Assembly: GCA_964389375.1 (NCBI GenBank)
Contig: CAYMDP010000072.1
Location: forward strand, 1-9,222
Source of the DNA: CAYMDP01 sp964389375
GTDB taxonomy: Bacteria > Bdellovibrionota > Bdellovibrionia > Bdellovibrionales > UBA1609
Length of the DNA: 9,222 nt
Direction: 5' to 3'
Position numbers and translations under genes: made by a program. The notes beneath the pieces were generated by a model. That model was not told the DNA's origin. It ran no database searches and worked only from the letters and a program-made list of their open reading frames with translations. Of the stretch, positions 6,324 through 9,222 are shown piece by piece; positions within the stretch are counted from its first letter, which is position 1; every line of letters starts with the position of its first letter.

Positions 6324-6623
6324 TTAAGTTGCTTTAGCGCTTGAGCTTAATGCGGCAAGTTCACGATGTTTTAAGTTCAGAAGTTTTGTTTTTCCCTGAA
6401 GACTTTCATCCCAGTTTAAGCTGACTGAGAAGCCTGAGATGGCGCTTATTTCTTGAATCCCATCCACGTGCATCTTTTTTGCCCTAAATTCTGGCAGCTC
6501 TTTCGCCTTACGCCGCGCATCTTCGAAGGATTCGGCCGCAACGAAGACGTTTCGGTGATCTTCATAAAGACCGCCAAAAGCGTCGTCTTCGTAATACCCA
6601 CAATGAACCATGTATAACTTCAT
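6324..6623 (-). CDS. DUF1543 family protein
   Basis: A 99-aa soluble protein. It starts MKLYMVHCGYYE and carries GLYEDHRNVFVAAESFEDAR (18-37) and KKMHVDGIQEI (49-59), followed by ISGFSVSLN. This order (a short strand, E.H...FV, then MH.D....I...GY.V.L) is that of DUF1543, whose function is unknown. The reading frame is open to 6683, but the ATG at 6623 is preferred: it matches the family start, overlaps the channel stop as ATGA (6620-6623), and has GGGGTGG (6634-6628) six bases or so upstream, hidden in the channel's last codons. The last 25 residues are low in complexity (Leu, Ser, Ala, Lys) and probably unstructured. It is the last gene of the overlapping unit that begins with the methyltransferase. 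Confidence 0.85.
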   Translation of the reverse strand: MKLYMVHCGYYEDDAFGGLYEDHRNVFVAAESFEDARRKAKELPEFRAKKMHVDGIQEISAISGFSVSLNWDESLQGKTKLLNLKHRELAALSSSAKAT

Positions 6624-7444
6624 AATTCCACCCCACAGTACCTGCAGTAAACTGCATCCGGATAATGCCCTTGAGCCCCACACCCCGAACAGGCCTTGTT
6701 AGAAACTGAAAGCTGCCTCCGGGTCAATTCCGATGTCACAATTCCGGTTGGTACCGCAATAATTGCATAGCCCGTAATCATTAAAAGCGAGGCCAGCAAA
6801 CGCCCCAAAAAAGTGACCGGAGCAATGTCTCCATAACCGACTGTAGTCAGCGTGACCACAGCCCAGTACATACTAACAGGAATACTGACAAATCCGGCCT
6901 CTGGCCCCTCGATTAGATACATCGCGGTTCCCGCGATAACGACGATCAAAAGAATAAAAAATAAAAACACTGTGATTTTTGCTTTTGCGGCTTTTAAAGC
7001 TTCGACAATCAGCATTCCTTCATTAAAATACCACCCGAGCTTTAGGATGCGAAAGACTCGGATCAAACGTAAAGCGCGAATAACAATCAAAGACTGCGTT
7101 CCAGGGATGAAAAAACTCAAGAGGGTTGGTAGGCATGCCGCCAAATCAATGATGCCAAAAAAGCTTTTCGCATAGGTCCAAGGTTTTTTTACGCTGTAGA
7201 GTCGAAGAAGATATTCGACAAGAAAAAGTATCGTAAAAGTCCACTCGGCAATATAAAAAAATTGGCCGTGTTGCTGGGATAGGTTCAGCACACTCTCAAG
7301 AATAACCACCGCAACACTAGAGACAATCAAACCAATAAGGACCAGGTCGAAGGCGCGCCCGGCCGGCGTGTCGGCCTCAAATATAATCGAGTGAATCTTC
7401 TTTTTCAGCCCTTCATCTGGGGCCTCAAAATTTTCTTGTTTCAT
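6620..7444 (-). CDS. Voltage-gated K+ channel with C-terminal zinc ribbon
   Basis: A 274-aa six-helix ion channel of the inner membrane. S1 is at about 32-52, S2 at 62-83 and S3 at 94-112. S4 (119-137) carries the regular voltage-sensing charges R123, R126, R129, R132 and K135. S5 is at about 157-178, and the selectivity filter is TTVGYGD (200-206), the textbook K+ signature. S6 runs from about 212 to 240 and includes the AVPTGI segment seen in many bacterial Kv channels. After S6 comes a short cytoplasmic tail with a four-Cys zinc ribbon: C252, C255, C267 and C270, in the form CSGC...YCRYCG. Such tails occur in some bacterial ion-transporter proteins, and may help tetramer assembly or sense metal or redox state. 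The ATG follows the DUF1304 stop with no gap, with GAGG about 10 bases upstream. Confidence 0.95.
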   Translation of the reverse strand: MKQENFEAPDEGLKKKIHSIIFEADTPAGRAFDLVLIGLIVSSVAVVILESVLNLSQQHGQFFYIAEWTFTILFLVEYLLRLYSVKKPWTYAKSFFGIIDLAACLPTLLSFFIPGTQSLIVIRALRLIRVFRILKLGWYFNEGMLIVEALKAAKAKITVFLFFILLIVVIAGTAMYLIEGPEAGFVSIPVSMYWAVVTLTTVGYGDIAPVTFLGRLLASLLMITGYAIIAVPTGIVTSELTRRQLSVSNKACSGCGAQGHYPDAVYCRYCGVEL

Positions 7445-7843
7445 CTAAAGATACCTCGAAACGTGAAAATACAAAAATAAAAGTCCTAAAAGAGGAGGTA
7501 GCATCTGAATCAAAGCAAAACGTCTTAGGCGTGGCACCGACCACCACAAAGCCAAGCCCGCACCGATCATAGAGACCGCACAAAATCCGGTTAAAACTCC
7601 GGCCAGCATAATTTGCATTTTTAAAACAAAATAAAGACCTAGCAATGTCCCCAAGGCCAAGAACAAGTTATAAAAACCCTGATTAAAGGCCCAGGGTCGA
7701 ACAGCTAGCACATCGGATTCTTTTAAGCCAAAAATTCTATGGCCACCAGGTCGCTGAAATAAAATCGATTCCGCGATAAAAAAGCCAATATGAATAAGTG
7801 CAGCCAGCGCGAAAAGAACAAAACTAATCCATTCCATTTTCAA
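7445..7843 (-). CDS. DUF1304 four-helix membrane protein
   Basis: A 132-aa integral membrane protein with helices at about 6-27, 56-75, 79-101 and 108-127. The conserved DUF1304 pattern is visible: H18 and E25 in the first helix (AALIHIGFFIAESI), a short loop with RPGGHRIFGL, and FNQGFYNLFLALG (53-65) with the NQG.YN core. Family function is unknown. The start is TTG at 7843 and not the ATG at 7837. The AAGGA at 7855-7851 is 7 bases from the TTG but 13 from the ATG, and the TTG overlaps the methyltransferase stop as TTGA (7840-7843), like the ATGA junctions further down the operon. The gene ends directly at the channel start. Confidence 0.85.
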   Translation of the reverse strand: MKMEWISFVLFALAALIHIGFFIAESILFQRPGGHRIFGLKESDVLAVRPWAFNQGFYNLFLALGTLLGLYFVLKMQIMLAGVLTGFCAVSMIGAGLALWWSVPRLRRFALIQMLPPLLGLLFLYFHVSRYL

Positions 7844-8928
7844 TTTGAAATCCTTTTTTCAGCGATCCAATATTTTGATGCAAAAGCCGGTGCCGCTTCT
7901 ATAAGTTTTAACGAGGCGCTTTCAAACAAGGGGCCCAAAGGAGTGGCGACATAGTTTTTATAGAAAGGTTCGTGATAATTCTTAGGGAAATCCGCGAGCA
8001 AGGGATCAAAGATCTTAGAATCCCCCAATTGAATTGAATCGACGGCCACGAAAAGCCCTCCGGGCTTTAAGACTCTTCCCATTTCAGAAATCACATTCTT
8101 TCGCGCCCCCAAAGGGAGCTCATGAAACAAAAATACACAAACAACTAAATCAAATTCGCCATCCTTGAACAAAAGTTTTTCGGCATTCGCAGTTTTAAAA
8201 CTCACCCTTGAGCCTCTGGCAGAGATTCGCTCCTTTGCGAATGCCACATATTCTGAACTTAAATCTGTTGCCGTGATTTTTGCCTTTGGATAAAGGTCTA
8301 CTAAAATTCGAGTCGCTGCTCCCGAACCGCAGGCCACTTCCAAAATCTTTAAATTCTTACCTTCGGGTCTTAAGTCTTTGGCCCTTTGAAGCTCTAGAAT
8401 TTTTTTAATCCATGACCTTCTCATCGCATCCGCAGTGCCTGAAAAAAGCATTTCGACCTGATGATCGTAGATTTCTGCAGAATCTTTAGAAAAATACCCG
8501 TCGGTCTGAAAATGAAAATTGCGTTGGTAGTATTCCGGAGCCTTTTCAGCTTTGCTCTTCACTTTGCCTTCAAAATCTTTATGTTTAAACTGACCTCTGC
8601 GTCGGTACACTTGAATCCCATCACGAATCAATTTTGGAATTCGTCCGAGGTGCTTTTGTACAGAGCCTTCCAATAAATGGTTTATCGGAAGAACACCGCC
8701 CGAAAACAATTCGGCATCTTCGCTTAAAAGCACGTCGATCTGCCGAATTAACTCTTTTAGCAGAGCCGGATCCCTGCGCTTTTTAGGAGAAATTGCACCA
8801 GGAAACAGGCTCGCAATAAAATCAAAGAGAAGATACTGAGCGGTAAAATAAGCCGCTCGAGCCCTTAAAAACTGAATCACTCCGAATTTCATTAATTGCG
8901 GGGATGCTTCTCTGCCAAATGACACCAT
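7840..8928 (-). CDS. SAM-dependent class I methyltransferase with a long N-terminal domain
   Basis: A 362-aa protein. The C-terminal half is a Rossmann-fold methyltransferase: motif I ILEVACGSG (195-203), acidic motif II D222 in ITATDLS, ANAEKLLF (247-254), motif IV FDLVVCVFLFHEL (259-271) and RVLKPGG (285-291). This is the methyltransferase type 11/25 pattern, used on small molecules, lipids or quinones. The first 165 residues are a helical region with no known motif (LRARAAYFTAQYLLFDFIASLF, basic centre at 100-130). It leads into a block of FHFQTDGYFS and AEIYDHQVEMLF (138-162), followed by GTADAMRR, which I recall as a conserved block of a methyltransferase subfamily. The substrate is unknown. 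The start has the best ribosome-binding site in the window, AGGAGGT (8941-8935), six bases before the ATG. It is the first gene of the four-gene overlapping unit. Confidence 0.9.
   Translation of the reverse strand: MVSFGREASPQLMKFGVIQFLRARAAYFTAQYLLFDFIASLFPGAISPKKRRDPALLKELIRQIDVLLSEDAELFSGGVLPINHLLEGSVQKHLGRIPKLIRDGIQVYRRRGQFKHKDFEGKVKSKAEKAPEYYQRNFHFQTDGYFSKDSAEIYDHQVEMLFSGTADAMRRSWIKKILELQRAKDLRPEGKNLKILEVACGSGAATRILVDLYPKAKITATDLSSEYVAFAKERISARGSRVSFKTANAEKLLFKDGEFDLVVCVFLFHELPLGARKNVISEMGRVLKPGGLFVAVDSIQLGDSKIFDPLLADFPKNYHEPFYKNYVATPLGPLFESASLKLIEAAPAFASKYWIAEKRISN
7851..7855 (-). promoter_or_regulatory. Shine-Dalgarno sequence that decides the TTG start of the DUF1304 gene
   Basis: AAGGA on the minus strand sits within the last codons of the methyltransferase gene, 7 bases before TTG 7843 and 13 before ATG 7837. 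The spacing favours the TTG. Confidence 0.6.
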
Positions 8929-8934
8929 CTGAAG

Positions 8935-8955
8935 ACCTCCTAAATTCGAATTATT
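8935..8955 (-). promoter_or_regulatory. Strong ribosome-binding site and -10-like box before the methyltransferase operon
   Basis: AGGAGGT (8941-8935) is a near-perfect Shine-Dalgarno sequence. AATAAT (8955-8950) matches the -10 consensus at 5/6 positions, but the best -35 candidate, TTGTCC, lies 19 bases upstream, so the promoter itself is weakly supported. A 65-bp gap to the previous gene (stop at 8994) leaves room for one. Confidence 0.4.
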
Positions 8956-8993
8956 AACACGGAGACCAACTTGAGGACAATTCGAGTACGGGG

Positions 8994-9222
8994 CTAATTT
9001 GACTCGAATAGGTGAAAGAATCTCTCAAGGACACCCTTTAGACCCTTAGGAGCCGTATTTTCGTCAGCCCTTTCATACTTTTTTATCTCTTCCATCAAAC
9101 TTAGAAGGTCGACTTTACTGATCACATGGGCATTGATGCGAGACAAAAGCTCTTCTTCGCTTGAAACCAGCTCTCCATCGGCCCACAAGAGAAGCCTTGC
9201 GAAATACACGCACTGGCCCCGA
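8994..9222 (-). CDS. C-terminal part of a possible TerB-like protein (5' end outside window)
   Basis: The frame stays open to the window edge (residues R-G-Q-C precede the GTG codon at 9209), so that GTG is an internal Val and the true start is beyond 9222. About 75 residues are visible. They contain FARLLLWADGELVSSEEELL, which resembles the helix-loop-helix ADG..S..E signature of TerB/DjlA-like helical domains. The rest is a charged, helix-rich tail (LLSLMEEIKKYERADE) ending in LKGVLERFFHLFESN. The TerB link is based on one short motif and is tentative. The stop lies 65 bp before the methyltransferase start on the same strand, so read-through into that operon is possible. Confidence 0.6.
   Translation of the reverse strand, partial: RGQCVYFARLLLWADGELVSSEEELLSRINAHVISKVDLLSLMEEIKKYERADENTAPKGLKGVLERFFHLFESN

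Noticed and set aside
6624..6683. Longer N-terminus (start at 6683) for the DUF1543 protein
   Set aside because: The extra residues lie inside the channel's zinc-ribbon coding region and precede the typical MKLYMVH start, which has its own ribosome-binding site.
1..9222. Defence system, prophage, CRISPR array or toxin-antitoxin pair
   Set aside because: No nuclease other than RNase HI, no integrase, no transposase and no regular direct repeats were seen; the gene content is envelope and transport.

Overview
This window looks like chromosomal DNA from a Gram-negative bacterium. It encodes an outer-membrane beta-barrel protein, an outer-membrane-type lipoprotein and a secreted YceI-like protein. 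The mix of families (a DMT/DUF486 protein, a lipoprotein with FN3 and LamG-like domains, a voltage-gated channel, tightly overlapping genes) and the moderate base composition suggest a Bdellovibrionota-like deltaproteobacterium. That placement rests on general impression, not on a marker gene. No phage, plasmid, CRISPR, rRNA or tRNA signal was seen.

Left part (1-2313). The window opens inside an RNase HI gene (+) that carries an extra C-terminal domain resembling the RNase H1 hybrid-binding (viroplasmin-like) fold. It converges on a small 4-TM DMT/DUF486 gene (-). The 53 bp between the two stop codons are filled almost exactly by a long perfect palindrome that looks like a REP/RAYT-type element. 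A divergent promoter region with an 8-bp inverted repeat separates the DUF486 gene from a two-gene unit (+): a signal-peptide-bearing beta-barrel protein followed at once by a 4-TM protein of unknown function.

Middle part (2314-3971). A 227-bp gap with several mutually complementary segments and a possible tiny ORF precedes a 476-aa surface lipoprotein (+). Its architecture is lipobox, Ser/Gly linker, beta-sandwich domain, FN3, then a LamG-like C-terminal domain.

Right part (3972-9222). Everything here is on the minus strand. Reading in the direction of transcription, there is the C-terminal end of a possible TerB-like protein, then a four-gene overlapping unit: SAM methyltransferase, DUF1304 membrane protein, voltage-gated K+ channel with a C-terminal zinc ribbon, and DUF1543 protein. 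After a 46-bp gap comes a second unit: secreted YceI-like protein, ABC ATPase and ABC-2 permease (YadG/YadH-like), which probably moves a lipid-like or other hydrophobic compound, or a drug. The permease ends convergently, 28 bp from the lipoprotein stop.

The parts most worth a second look are the domain order of the RNase HI, the palindrome fitted between two stop codons, and the overlapping methyltransferase/DUF1304/channel/DUF1543 operon. Most other genes belong to recognisable families.
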